Shown here piece by piece: positions 29,038-37,472 of a stretch of DNA of 64,000 bases. A model generated the notes under the pieces. It ran no database searches, was not told the origin of the DNA, and was given only the letters and a program-made list of their open reading frames with translations. The position numbers and the translations under genes are program-made. The DNA is from Spartobacteria bacterium (GTDB taxonomy: Bacteria; Verrucomicrobiota; Verrucomicrobiia; Chthoniobacterales; UBA10450), in NCBI GenBank assembly GCA_003134765.1, contig PLCM01000020.1:21647-85646 (forward strand), given 5' to 3'. Each line of letters begins with the position of its first letter. Position 1 is the first letter of the stretch.

Positions 29038-31647
29038 GTGTACAATCCGAACGAAAAAGTAGAGCTGATCAACGTGGCCGAGGAAGTGTCGAGGTCGTTC
29101 CTCGATTACTCTATGTCGGTCATTATCTCGCGCGCGTTGCCGGATGCGCGCGACGGACTGAAGCCCTCGCAGCGCCGCATCCTTTATGCGATGCACGATT
29201 TGTCGCTCTTCCCGAACCGGCAGCATCGGAAATGCGCCAAGATTTGCGGTGACACGAGCGGTAACTATCACCCGCATGGCGAAGCGGTGATCTACCCCAC
29301 CCTCGTCCATATGGCCCAGGCCTGGGCCATGCGCGAAACGCTCGTCGACGGCCAGGGGAACTTTGGATCGGTCGAAGGCGATCCACCCGCGGCGATGCGT
29401 TACACCGAGGCTCGCATGACCCACCTCGGAGCGGCGCTCATGACCGACATGGACAAGGACACGGTCGATTTCGTCCCTAACTACGACGAGACGCGAACCG
29501 AGCCGACTGTTTTCCCTGCGGCCTTCCCCAACCTCCTCGTCAACGGCGGCACCGGCATTGCCGTCGGGATGGCGACCAACATGCCGCCGCACAATCTCGG
29601 CGAAGTGATCGACGGAATTTGCGCGCAGATCGACGATCCCGACATCACGCTGGAAGACTTGAGAAAGCACGTGAAGGGGCCGGATTTCCCAACCGGCTGC
29701 GCCATTCTTGGTCTCGCGGGGATCAAACAATATCTCGAGACCGGGCGCGGCAGCATGAAGGTGCGCGGCAAAGCCGGCGTCGAAGAGCTCAAGGGCAACC
29801 GCGAGCAGATCGTGATCACGGAGATTCCTTATAACGTCAACCGGGCCACCCTCGTCGAGCGGATCGCGGATTTGGTGAACGACAAGGTGCTCACCGATAT
29901 CACCGCAATTCGCGACGAATCGGACGAGAACACGCGGGTCGTGATCGAGCTAAAACGGGATGCGAACCCGAAGATCGTCATCAACAATCTTTACAAGCAC
30001 ACCGCGATGGAAAGCTCCTTCGCGGTCAACATGCTGGCAATCGATCACGGCAGGCCGAAGTTGCTTCCGCTCAAGCAGGCAAACCAGGCTTACATCGATC
30101 ATCGCCGCGACGTCATCCTGCGCCGGACCCGTTACGAATTGCGCAAGGCCGAGGAACGCGCCGAAACGCTCGAAGGTTATCTCATCGCGCTGGCGAACCT
30201 CGACGAGTTTATTCGCATCATCCGCAGCTCGGCGAATCGCGATGAGGCCCGGGTCAAATTGCTCGCGTTCGAATTCACCCGGAAACAGGTCGAGAAAATC
30301 GGTATCCTGATCCGCAACGAAGCGAGGCTCGTCGACGGCCGCTACGCCTTCAGCGAACACCAAACGAACCAGATTCTGGAGTTGCGCCTTTACCAGCTGA
30401 CTGGTCTGGAACGCGAAAAAATCACGAAGGAATACGGCGAACTGATCGAGACGATCCAGGATTTGCGGGACATCCTCGCGAAGGAATCGCGCGTCTTCCA
30501 GATCATCAAGAAGGAACTCCGGGAAATTCGCGACAAGCACGCGTCGCCGCGACTGACCCAGCTCGTCCCCGACGAGGGCGAGATCAACATGGAGGACCTG
30601 ATCGCCAACGAGGGATGCATCATCAGCATCACCCATGGCGGTTTTATCAAACGCACCGCGATCAGCGCGTTTCGAGCACAGCGCCGCGGCGGCAAAGGCG
30701 TCATCGGCATGACCACGCGCGAAGGCGCGACCGAAGAAGAGGAAGGCGATTTCATCGAGCATCTCTTCACCGCGACCACCCACGATTACCTGATGTTCTT
30801 TACGGAATCCGGCCGCGCCTACGTCGAAAAGGTCTACGAGATTCCGGAAATGGGCCGCGCCTCGAAGGGGCGCTCCATCGCGAACCTGCTTGAGCTGCGC
30901 GCCGACGAAAAGATCGCGGCGACCATCCGGGTCCAATCCAAGAAATCGGGCACCGGCGCGGCGCAGATCGACGAAACCTGGGACGAGAAACTGCACATCG
31001 TTTTCGCGACGCGTTCCGGCATCGTCAAGAAGTCGAACCTTTCGGATTACAGCAATGTCCGGAAGGGCGGGATCATCGCGATCCAAATCGAGGAAGGTGA
31101 CCGGCTGATCGATGCGAAATTGACCATCGGCGACAACGAGATCGTGCTCATCACCAAGAAAGGAATGAGCCTCCGCTTTCACGAAGAACAGTTGCGCGAC
31201 CAGGGACGCAACACGGTGGGAGTTTGGGGAATTCGACCCGAGAAGGGCGATTGGGTCGTCGCCAACGCCATCGTGAATTCAAACGCGATGCTGCTCGTCG
31301 CCGGCGAAAACGGAATCGGGAAACGGACGCCGTTCGATGATTACCGACGGCAGTCGCGCGGCGGCAAAGGCATTATCACCATGAAGACCGGCGAGAAAAC
31401 CGGCAACGTCGTGGGGGCTCTCACCGTAACCGAAAATGATGAATTGATGCTCATCACCACGAAGGGCCAGATGGTCCGCACCCGGGTGAAGGAGATTCGG
31501 GCCGTCGGCCGAAACACCATGGGGGTGAAGCTGATGGATTTGCGCGGGGCGGAAAAGCTTCAGGCAATCGCGCCGGTGGTGAGCCAGGAGAGCGCCGAAG
31601 TCGAGTCCGACCCGGCGCCGGCACCGGCACCGGCACCGGCGGAATAA
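29038..31647 (+). CDS. gyrA: DNA gyrase subunit A
   Basis: 869 residues from GTG 29038. Catalytic Tyr122 is in AAMRYTEARM, with numbering matching E. coli. The GyrA box QRRGGKG, needed for DNA wrapping, is in the C-terminal domain, which shows six beta-pinwheel blades (for example RSRGGKGIITMKTGEKTGN). In the quinolone-resistance region the HPHG motif is followed by Glu82-Ala83-Val84-Ile85-Tyr86-Pro87, so the serine and acidic residue that anchor the quinolone water-metal bridge are both absent. The C-terminus ends in an Ala-Pro run from a 6-base tandem repeat. Confidence 0.97.
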   Translation: MYNPNEKVELINVAEEVSRSFLDYSMSVIISRALPDARDGLKPSQRRILYAMHDLSLFPNRQHRKCAKICGDTSGNYHPHGEAVIYPTLVHMAQAWAMRETLVDGQGNFGSVEGDPPAAMRYTEARMTHLGAALMTDMDKDTVDFVPNYDETRTEPTVFPAAFPNLLVNGGTGIAVGMATNMPPHNLGEVIDGICAQIDDPDITLEDLRKHVKGPDFPTGCAILGLAGIKQYLETGRGSMKVRGKAGVEELKGNREQIVITEIPYNVNRATLVERIADLVNDKVLTDITAIRDESDENTRVVIELKRDANPKIVINNLYKHTAMESSFAVNMLAIDHGRPKLLPLKQANQAYIDHRRDVILRRTRYELRKAEERAETLEGYLIALANLDEFIRIIRSSANRDEARVKLLAFEFTRKQVEKIGILIRNEARLVDGRYAFSEHQTNQILELRLYQLTGLEREKITKEYGELIETIQDLRDILAKESRVFQIIKKELREIRDKHASPRLTQLVPDEGEINMEDLIANEGCIISITHGGFIKRTAISAFRAQRRGGKGVIGMTTREGATEEEEGDFIEHLFTATTHDYLMFFTESGRAYVEKVYEIPEMGRASKGRSIANLLELRADEKIAATIRVQSKKSGTGAAQIDETWDEKLHIVFATRSGIVKKSNLSDYSNVRKGGIIAIQIEEGDRLIDAKLTIGDNEIVLITKKGMSLRFHEEQLRDQGRNTVGVWGIRPEKGDWVVANAIVNSNAMLLVAGENGIGKRTPFDDYRRQSRGGKGIITMKTGEKTGNVVGALTVTENDELMLITTKGQMVRTRVKEIRAVGRNTMGVKLMDLRGAEKLQAIAPVVSQESAEVESDPAPAPAPAPAE

Positions 31648-31654
31648 AAAGAAA

Positions 31655-31678
31655 GGGACACGCTAACAAGCGTGTCCC
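31655..31678 (-). terminator. Hairpin between gyrA and a convergent lipoprotein gene
   Basis: A perfect 10-base stem (GGGACACGCT and AGCGTGTCCC) surrounds a 4-base loop. On the minus strand it is followed by TTTCTTTTTATT, a good terminator tail for the small lipoprotein gene. On the plus strand the following bases are CTTCCTG, so termination for gyrA would be weaker. Confidence 0.75.
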
Positions 31679-31710
31679 CTTCCTGAGTTGTTAATCGCGC
31701 GAAGCGATTC

Positions 31711-31890
31711 TTAGTAGTTGCCGGACGAACGGACGGTCGTTTCCTGCGTCGTGCTGGGAACGGTGCTCTTCTTCATCGTCGTCGTCGACGTCGTGGTCGT
31801 GGTCGGCGTCGGTTTTTCCACTACGGTGGTGCACGAAGTCAGAGCTAAGGCGACCGCCAGCAGCGGCGTAACAATAATAAGTTTTTTCAT
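31711..31890 (-). CDS. Small Thr-rich lipoprotein
   Basis: 59 residues from ATG 31890. The signal KKLIIVTPLLAVALALTSC ends in a lipobox-like LTSC, so the mature protein would be lipid-anchored at Cys20. The remainder is almost only Thr, Ser, Lys, Val and Pro (TTVVEKPTPTTTTTSTTT). A purine-rich AAGGAAA lies upstream and a strong hairpin with a T tail lies just after the stop, which supports a real gene despite the low complexity. Confidence 0.6.
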   Translation of the reverse strand: MKKLIIVTPLLAVALALTSCTTVVEKPTPTTTTTSTTTMKKSTVPSTTQETTVRSSGNY

Positions 31891-31973
31891 AGTTGGAGTT
31901 GTTTCCTTCAAAGGACAATTCGTCGCAGATGCCTCAACCAGATGTGTTTCGGGCGAAGATTCTTGAAATAAGT

Positions 31974-32070
31974 GTCATCCCGAGCGAAGTCGAGGGACCC
32001 CGTTTTGCCGCCTCAAGGCTTCGCCTCGGGATCCCTCGGCTGCGCTTCTCTCCGCCCCAGGCTGACGAAA
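31974..32070. repeat. GTCATCCCGAGCGAAGTC-type repeat
   Basis: The left arm GTCATCCCGAGCGAAGTCGA plus GGGACCCC is paired with a later GGGATCCCTCGGCTGCGCTT segment. It occupies most of the 200-base gap between the lipoprotein gene and the release-factor-like gene. Confidence 0.75.
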
Positions 32071-32092
32071 ATCAGTCAGGCACCGCGGCCGC

Positions 32093-32446
32093 CTAATCGT
32101 CCGCGTTTCTGCGCAAGTGCTTTAGTTTGGATCTTCGCCGCTTGGATTCGAGGATGCGCTTTTTCAAAGCCCGCGGCCGCGGCGACGCCCGCCGGCGCGC
32201 TTTCTCGCGCTCCCCTCTCGCGGCTGCGTGTTGTTCCCGTTTCTTCCGCTCGATCAGTTCGCGCAACCGCTCGCGGGCCAGCTTCCGATTCGTCGCCTGC
32301 GACCTGGAATCCTGCACCGTTACGCTCAGACCCGAAGGCAAATGCCGCAGCGTCACCGCAGTCGAGACCTTGTTTACATTTTGCCCGCCGGGCCCACCGG
32401 AACGCGCGAACGTTTCCTCGAGATCGGCCTCGCACAATTCCATCAT
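32093..32446 (-). CDS. Release-factor-like ribosome rescue protein (GGQ domain, ArfB/RF-H-like)
   Basis: 117 residues. The RF-1 domain motif [16 protein letters not shown] has the GGQ at residues 20-22, needed to hydrolyse peptidyl-t[23 protein letters not shown] is the following family block. The C-terminal half is very basic ([20 protein letters not shown]), as in ArfB/YaeJ, where such a tail enters the mRNA channel. There is no codon-recognition domain. It probably frees stalled ribosomes; an exact subfamily cannot be fixed. An in-frame stop a few codons upstream fixes ATG 32446 as the start. Confidence 0.88.
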   Translation of the reverse strand: MMELCEADLEETFARSGGPGGQNVNKVSTAVTLRHLPSGLSVTVQDSRSQATNRKLARERLRELIERKKREQHAAARGEREKARRRASPRPRALKKRILESKRRRSKLKHLRRNADD

Positions 32447-32476
32447 CAGATCGCGGATGAGGCCGGCAGGTTGAAC

Positions 32477-33043
32477 TTAGAGGGGCGGAATCTTCTCACG
32501 GCCGTAACGCAGGACCCGGGACATCCAGACCAATTCATTGAGAAATTTCGCGAGCCGGCCGACATATTTTTCGTCCTTCAGACTCCCCTGCTCGTCAAAG
32601 GCGTCCCGGACCCGGCTGAAATTGAGATCGGTAAAAGTCACCGCCAAACCGAGCTCGCGAACCACCTGTACCATTTGTTCAATCACGCGCGAGCCGCCAA
32701 AGGGCCCCGCCGAAACACCGCAGATGGCGACCGTCTTGTGAATATATTCCTCCAGGCACATGTCGAGTGCATGCTTCAGCAGGCCCGGATATCCATGGTT
32801 ATACTCCGGGGTCACGATCACGAGCCCATCGGCCCGCGTCATTTTCTCCGCATAACTGGCGTCCTTCATCTCCTCGCCCGCATCGTCGAGGCGCATCTTC
32901 AGTGTCCGGACATCGATCAATTCGGTCTGGATCTCCGGTCGTTTCTTCATCTCGCTCAGAACAAAAGCGGCAACGTGCTCGCTTTGCCGGCCCTGCCGCG
33001 CGGTGCCGAGAAGAATCGGAATATAAAGCGGTTTGTCGTCCAT
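32477..33043 (-). CDS. NADPH-dependent FMN reductase family protein
   Basis: 188 residues. The FMN-phosphate-binding loop PILLGTARQGRQSE is at residues 9-22, and VIVTPEYNHGYPGLLKHALD is the second flavin-binding block. SAGPFGGSRVIEQM completes the fold. Enzymes of this family reduce quinones, azo compounds or chromate with NAD(P)H in the cytoplasm. The gene lies 30 bases downstream of the tRNA-Leu gene on the same strand. Confidence 0.9.
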   Translation of the reverse strand: MDDKPLYIPILLGTARQGRQSEHVAAFVLSEMKKRPEIQTELIDVRTLKMRLDDAGEEMKDASYAEKMTRADGLVIVTPEYNHGYPGLLKHALDMCLEEYIHKTVAICGVSAGPFGGSRVIEQMVQVVRELGLAVTFTDLNFSRVRDAFDEQGSLKDEKYVGRLAKFLNELVWMSRVLRYGREKIPPL

Positions 33044-33072
33044 GTTTGATTACTCGTTAGGCAATTTTAATC

Positions 33073-33158
33073 TGCCGATGGCCGGACTCGAACCGGCACG
33101 GGCCGTTTAAGCCCAACGGATTTTAAGTCCGTTGCGTCTGCCATTTCGCCACATCGGC
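33073..33158 (-). tRNA. tRNA-Leu (anticodon TAA)
   Basis: An 86-base tRNA. The acceptor arms GCCGATG and CATCGGC pair perfectly, with A as discriminator. The anticodon stem ACGGA/TCCGT surrounds loop CTTAAAA, giving anticodon TAA. The long variable arm expected of tRNA-Leu (GGGCTTAAACGGCCC) and the T loop GTTCGAGTC are present. The CCA end is not encoded. Confidence 0.95.
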
Positions 33159-33272
33159 GGCTGTGCAGCCATCTTACCTCACTGGTTGCGCAGACCAAGC
33201 GGTTTTGAAAACACGTCCGGACGGCGTCGATCGCTCGTAGTATTTCAGCGACGCAATTCAACGGAGGACATT

Positions 33273-33860
33273 ATGGCAGGAACATTATCGGGGAAAAAAG
33301 TGGCGATCCTGGCGGCGGATGGATTCGAGGAAGTCGAGCTGACGAAACCAAAGAACGCGCTGGACGATGCCGGGGCGAAGACCACCGTCGTTTCGCTGAA
33401 GTCGGGCAAGATCCAGGGAATGAATCACGCAGACAAAGGCGAGACTGTCGTGGTCGATCAAACGTTGGCGGAGGCGAAGCCGCAGGATTTTGACGCGCTC
33501 ATGATCCCGGGCGGGCTGATGAATCCCGACGCCTTGCGTTCCACGGAGGAAGCGCTCGAATTCGTTCGCCATTTCTTTCGCCAGGGAAAACCAGTCGCGG
33601 CGATCTGTCACGCCCCGTGGGTCCTGATCGACGCGGGGGTGGTGCGCGGGCGAACCCTCACTTCATGGCCGGCGATCAAAACCGACGTGCGGAACGCGGG
33701 CGGCACTTGGGTGGACCAGGAAGTGGTCGTGGACAATGGACTGGTCACGAGCCGCAAACCGGACGATATCCCCGCCTTCAACGAAAAGATGATCGAGGAA
33801 TTCTGCGAAGGCCGGCACCCGACGACTTCCGGCACCAGCACGAGCGATTTGGAAACCTAG
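33273..33860 (+). CDS. DJ-1/PfpI superfamily protein
   Basis: 195 residues from ATG 33273, preceded by GGAGG at the right distance; upstream in-frame codons overlap the tRNA. The nucleophile elbow AICHAPW has Cys112-His113, and Glu20 in DGFEEVEL completes the usual site. This arrangement matches PfpI/YhbO-type general stress proteins (deglycase or chaperone activities reported for the family). The C-terminal tail is Ser/Thr-rich (TTSGTSTSDLET). Confidence 0.92.
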   Translation: MAGTLSGKKVAILAADGFEEVELTKPKNALDDAGAKTTVVSLKSGKIQGMNHADKGETVVVDQTLAEAKPQDFDALMIPGGLMNPDALRSTEEALEFVRHFFRQGKPVAAICHAPWVLIDAGVVRGRTLTSWPAIKTDVRNAGGTWVDQEVVVDNGLVTSRKPDDIPAFNEKMIEEFCEGRHPTTSGTSTSDLET

Positions 33861-33926
33861 CGGGCAAATTGCCTTGCATGTCGGGCGGCGAGGCCGTCTA
33901 TGTTTTCATGATCGGCCAGCCTGCTC

Positions 33927-34532
33927 ATGACGACTGCCAACAAAATCACCGTGATCCGGATTCTGATGATTCCGGTGTTCGTCACGCTTGCGATCTATTA
34001 CGGCGAAAGCATCCAGGAGGGTAATGCCCAGGAGTGGATGCGCTTCACGGCGATCTCGGTTTTCCTGGTGGCTGCGCTCAGCGACGGCCTCGACGGCTAC
34101 GTGGCGCGCCGCTACAATCAGCGCAGCTCGCTCGGGATGATTCTCGATCCCATCGCGGACAAGGGACTGCTCCTCAGTGGAATCATCACCCTCAGCATCA
34201 GCAACTGGAGCCAGGTCGATCCCCACTACGGAAAATTCCCGGCCTGGTTTCCAGTGCTCGTGATTACGCGCGATACCGTGATTTTGCTTGGCAGCGCCGT
34301 CCTGCATATTTTGAACGGGACCATGCGGGTTCGGCCGAGCTGGACCGGCAAAGTCGCTACCGTCCTGCAGATGGCCGCGATCGCGTGGGTCATGCTCCAA
34401 ATAAGAATTCCACCGTTGATCTACATCGTTTTCGCTGCCGGATTTTTCACTCTGATCTCGGGCGTGATTTACGTCCGCGACGGCGTGCGACAATTAACCG
34501 CGCAAGGACACGCGAACGCCAAGCTCGACTAG
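33927..34532 (+). CDS. pgsA: CDP-diacylglycerol-glycerol-3-phosphate phosphatidyltransferase
   Basis: 201 residues. The CDP-alcohol phosphatidyltransferase motif runs from Asp56 to Asp78 (DGYVARRYNQ ... GMILDPIAD). The N-terminal ANKITVIRILMIPVFV and four to five hydrophobic helices fit PgsA. It makes phosphatidylglycerol phosphate, the step toward phosphatidylglycerol and cardiolipin, and complements psd-pssA in this window. der follows 10 bases later. Confidence 0.9.
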   Translation: MTTANKITVIRILMIPVFVTLAIYYGESIQEGNAQEWMRFTAISVFLVAALSDGLDGYVARRYNQRSSLGMILDPIADKGLLLSGIITLSISNWSQVDPHYGKFPAWFPVLVITRDTVILLGSAVLHILNGTMRVRPSWTGKVATVLQMAAIAWVMLQIRIPPLIYIVFAAGFFTLISGVIYVRDGVRQLTAQGHANAKLD

Positions 34533-34542
34533 AGCGCCAGTC

Positions 34543-35958
34543 ATGGAATCGAAACACGCCGAAGAGAGCGTTGGCACCGTCGCCATCGTCGGACGGCCGA
34601 ATGTCGGAAAATCCGCGCTCTTCAACCGGCTTGTCGGCCGAAACATCGCCATCGTCCACGATCAACCAGGAATCACACGCGACCGGCTCGCCGCCCTTTC
34701 GTCGCGCGGTCGCCGGCCCTTCAGTGTCTGGGACACCGGGGGAATTGGCGGCGCTGGGGAGACGGAGCTGACGGCGCTGGTGCGCCATGCGGCCGATGCA
34801 GCCATGCGCGAGAGCGACGTGATTCTCTTCGTCGTCGACGCGCAAGCCGGGCTTAATCCTATCGATCACGAGCTCGCCAAAATGCTGCGCAAGTCCAAGC
34901 GCCCCGTCGTTGTCGTCGTGAACAAGATCGACCACGACAAGCATGAAGACCTTGAGAGCGAATTCGCGCAGCTTGGTTTTGACAATTCCGTGCCCATCAG
35001 CGCGGCCCACGGCCGTGGCATTTCCGGACTCTTGGAAATCGTCGATATTTTGCTTCCGACGGAATTGGATTCCTCAATCGAAAATCGAAAATCGAAAATC
35101 GAAAATCTTCCCCTCTCCCTCGCCATCGTCGGCCGGCCAAATGCCGGGAAATCCTCTCTGATCAATTCGATCCTGCGCGACGCCCGAACCATCGTCAGCG
35201 AACTGCCTGGCACCACGCGGGATGCAGTCGACATTCTTTATGAACGGGCCGGGGAAAAATTTCTCCTCATCGACACCGCCGGGATTCGGGCGCGGAGCAA
35301 GCATTCCACCTCCGTAGAAGTCTTCAGTGTCATGCGCGCGGAGCGCGCCATCAGGCGCGCGGACCTTTGCGTTCTGGTGATCGACCTGACGAGCGGGGTC
35401 ACCTCGCAGGACAAGAAAATCGCCGGCTTGATTCAGGAGGCCGAGAAACCTTGCCTGATCGTGCTGAACAAATGGGACCTGGTGAAGCCCACGCCCGGAG
35501 CGAAAGGGGCGATGGAGCGAACGATTGTCGACGTCCGGGAGCGCATCTTCTTTCTCGAGTACGCGCCGGTCCTCGTCGCTTCCGCCCTGACCGGAGAAAA
35601 CGTGGAGCAGTTGTTTCACCTCATTGGCACCATCCGGCGTGCGGCCGGAGTTCGCATTGGCACGGGCGTTCTGAATCGGATGTTGCGGACGGCGTTCGAA
35701 GAAAATCCGCCGCCAATGATCGGGACCAGACGCTTGAAGTTATTCTACGCCGCCCAGACGCGCGGAGAAAATGACGTCACAGTCTCGGCGATGAAATTCG
35801 TTCTCTTCGTCAACCAGCCGAAGCTTCTGAGCGACAGTTACAAGAGGTATCTCGAGCGACGGATTCGAGCCATGTCGCCCTTTCCCGGATTGCCGGTGCT
35901 TTTGAGTTGCCGGGCTCGAAGCGAATCGGAACGACGTGCTTCCGCACGCGCCCGCTGA
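34543..35958 (+). CDS. der: Ribosome assembly GTPase Der (EngA)
   Basis: 471 residues with two GTPase domains and a KH-like C-terminal domain. The first P-loop GRPNVGKS is at residues 17-24 with DTGG and NKID. The second, GRPNAGKS, starts near residue 196 with DTAG and NKWD. Der is needed for 50S ribosomal maturation. The linker between domains (SSIENRKSKIEN) is coded by four copies of the 7-base unit TCGAAAA. The normal end, LPVLLSCRARS, is followed by about 12 extra residues (ESERRASARAR) that include a CGTGCTTCCGCACG hairpin typical of dispersed repeats. Confidence 0.95.
   Translation: MESKHAEESVGTVAIVGRPNVGKSALFNRLVGRNIAIVHDQPGITRDRLAALSSRGRRPFSVWDTGGIGGAGETELTALVRHAADAAMRESDVILFVVDAQAGLNPIDHELAKMLRKSKRPVVVVVNKIDHDKHEDLESEFAQLGFDNSVPISAAHGRGISGLLEIVDILLPTELDSSIENRKSKIENLPLSLAIVGRPNAGKSSLINSILRDARTIVSELPGTTRDAVDILYERAGEKFLLIDTAGIRARSKHSTSVEVFSVMRAERAIRRADLCVLVIDLTSGVTSQDKKIAGLIQEAEKPCLIVLNKWDLVKPTPGAKGAMERTIVDVRERIFFLEYAPVLVASALTGENVEQLFHLIGTIRRAAGVRIGTGVLNRMLRTAFEENPPPMIGTRRLKLFYAAQTRGENDVTVSAMKFVLFVNQPKLLSDSYKRYLERRIRAMSPFPGLPVLLSCRARSESERRASARAR
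35078..35106 (+). repeat. Four-copy 7-base tandem repeat in der
   Basis: TCGAAAA is repeated four times in the linker codons between the two GTPase domains. Seven is not a multiple of three, so gain or loss of one copy would shift the frame. Confidence 0.8.
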
Positions 35959-36037
35959 ACAATCTGGAGACGGCCTGCCCTCAGGCCGTTGAGAGTTTGT
36001 TGCAACGCGTTTTCTCTCCGGCACGAGGGCGTGCCGG
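35935..36037. repeat. Cluster of three short hairpins between der and moxR
   Basis: Three compact hairpins follow each other: CGTGC-TTCC-GCACG at 35935-35948, inside the der tail; ACGGCCTG-CCCT-CAGGCCGT at 35970-35989; and CCGGCACG-AGGG-CGTGCCGG at 36018-36037. Each has a 4-base loop. They resemble REP-type units. No T tract follows, so termination is unlikely. Confidence 0.75.
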
Positions 36038-36102
36038 CTCCAAAGCCTTCCGAGCAATATCTTGATCGAACGATTTTCCGCCGTACCTGTCTCACCTTTC
36101 TT

Positions 36103-37089
36103 ATGAAATCGACGCAGGAGATCACGCAGCAGGTGCAGGAAATGGGGCAATGGATTCCGCCGCTGCGCGAACAGATTGGCCGCGTCGTCATTGGACAAAA
36201 ATATCTGGTCGACCGGCTCCTTCTCGGATTGCTCGCAAACGGCCACATCCTGCTCGAAGGCGTCCCAGGCCTGGCCAAGACCTTGACAGTGAAAACCCTG
36301 GCGGCGTGCATTCAAACCGGCTTCCAGCGTTTACAATTTACGCCGGACCTGCTGCCGGCCGATCTGATCGGGACGCTCATCTACAATCCGCGCACCGGCG
36401 AATTCACCACAAAACTCGGCCCACTCTTCTCGAACCTGATCCTGGCCGATGAAATCAATCGCGCCCCCGCCAAGGTGCAGAGTGCGCTCTTGGAAGCGAT
36501 GCAGGAGCGGCAGGTGACGATCGGCGAAACAACCTATCCGCTTTCCGATCCGTTCCTCGTTCTCGCGACCCAGAATCCGCTCGAGCAGGAAGGCACCTAT
36601 CAACTCCCCGAAGCGCAGCTCGACCGCTTCATGTTGAAGCTGCACATCGGCTACCCGGAAAAAGCCGAGGAGCGCCAGATTCTCGATCGGATGGCTACCT
36701 CCGCGCCGAATCTGAACGTTATGCCAGTGGTCGATCCGCAGCGGATCATCGCCGCGCGTTCGGTGGTGAATGAAATCTACATCGACGATCGCGTGAAGGA
36801 CTACATCGTCGACGTCGTCTGGGCCACGCGCGACCCGGGCGCTTACAATTTGAAAATGGAAGGCCTGGTTCGTTACGGCGCCTCTCCACGAGCAACCATC
36901 TACCTCGCACTGGCCGCTCGCGCTCACGCCTTCCTGAACGGTCGCGGTTACGTGACTCCCCAGGACATCAAGAGCGTTGGGACTGACGTCCTGCGTCATC
37001 GCGTCATTGTCAGTTACGAAGCGGAAGCCGAGACGATCACGAGTGAGACCATCGTCGATCGCATCTTCGCCGGCCTGCCGGTGCCGTGA
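36103..37089 (+). CDS. MoxR-family AAA+ ATPase of the Bat operon
   Basis: 328 residues from ATG 36103; earlier in-frame codons read through palindromic repeats. It contains Walker A GVPGLAKT (residues 53-60), Walker B LILADEINRAP, sensor LATQNPLEQEGTYQLPEAQL and the AAA lid. MoxR ATPases act as chaperones with VWA-domain proteins, here the BatA and BatB proteins encoded downstream. A GIY-YIG gene flanked by repeats separates it from the DUF58 gene it normally adjoins. Confidence 0.93.
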   Translation: MKSTQEITQQVQEMGQWIPPLREQIGRVVIGQKYLVDRLLLGLLANGHILLEGVPGLAKTLTVKTLAACIQTGFQRLQFTPDLLPADLIGTLIYNPRTGEFTTKLGPLFSNLILADEINRAPAKVQSALLEAMQERQVTIGETTYPLSDPFLVLATQNPLEQEGTYQLPEAQLDRFMLKLHIGYPEKAEERQILDRMATSAPNLNVMPVVDPQRIIAARSVVNEIYIDDRVKDYIVDVVWATRDPGAYNLKMEGLVRYGASPRATIYLALAARAHAFLNGRGYVTPQDIKSVGTDVLRHRVIVSYEAEAETITSETIVDRIFAGLPVP

Positions 37090-37096
37090 TCATGTC

Positions 37097-37127
37097 GTCA
37101 TCCCGAGCGAAGTCGAGGGATCCCGTG
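37097..37127 (+). repeat. Left inverted repeat of the GIY-YIG cassette
   Basis: The unit begins GTCATCCCGAGCGAAGTCGA and ends GGGATCCCGTG. It starts seven bases after the moxR stop. The same unit in the opposite orientation is at 37476-37516. Confidence 0.88.
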
Positions 37128-37148
37128 ATGTAACCGAGAAGGCAACGA

Positions 37149-37472
37149 ATGCTTCATCAGAATTACTTTGTTTACATGCTCACGAATGATGACCGCCACA
37201 CCGTCCTGTACATCGGCATTACCAATAGCTTGGAGCGGCGTTTAACAGAACACGGCGAGAGGAGTCGTTCTCATTTCACTCGGCAATACAACGCTCACAA
37301 GCTCGTTTACTTTGAAGCGTACGCCGATCCGCGAAGCGCGATCGAGCGCGAGAAGCAGCTGAAAAAATGGTCACGGATGAAAAAAGAGGCGCTAATCGCG
37401 AAGAGGAACCCTGAATGGCGAAATCTGCCGGATGAAATGTGCGCGACAAAAGCAGTCGGAGGTGCTCGGTAA
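37149..37472 (+). CDS. GIY-YIG nuclease-domain protein inserted in the moxR-bat operon
   Basis: 107 residues, a single GIY-YIG domain of the UPF0213/YhbQ type. It has FVYMLTN followed by VLYIGITNSLERRLTEH (YIG 21-23, catalytic Arg around 30-31), a conserved Tyr in RQYNAHKLVYFEAY, catalytic Glu68 in AIEREKQLKKW, and the family end KRNPEWRNL. Such domains cut DNA in homing endonucleases and in repair. The gene lies between inverted copies of a dispersed palindrome, and its stop overlaps the DUF58 start as TAATG. This placement suggests a mobile or formerly mobile cassette tolerated in an operon. Confidence 0.9.
   Translation: MLHQNYFVYMLTNDDRHTVLYIGITNSLERRLTEHGERSRSHFTRQYNAHKLVYFEAYADPRSAIEREKQLKKWSRMKKEALIAKRNPEWRNLPDEMCATKAVGGAR

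Noticed and set aside
31655..31678. Strong rho-independent terminator for gyrA
   Set aside because: The stem is strong but no T run follows on the plus strand; the T run is on the minus strand, so it is assigned to the convergent lipoprotein gene.
35989..36102. Earlier in-frame start for the MoxR ATPase
   Set aside because: The extra residues run through a hairpin repeat and are Arg/Cys-rich; ATG 36103 gives a standard MoxR N-terminus.
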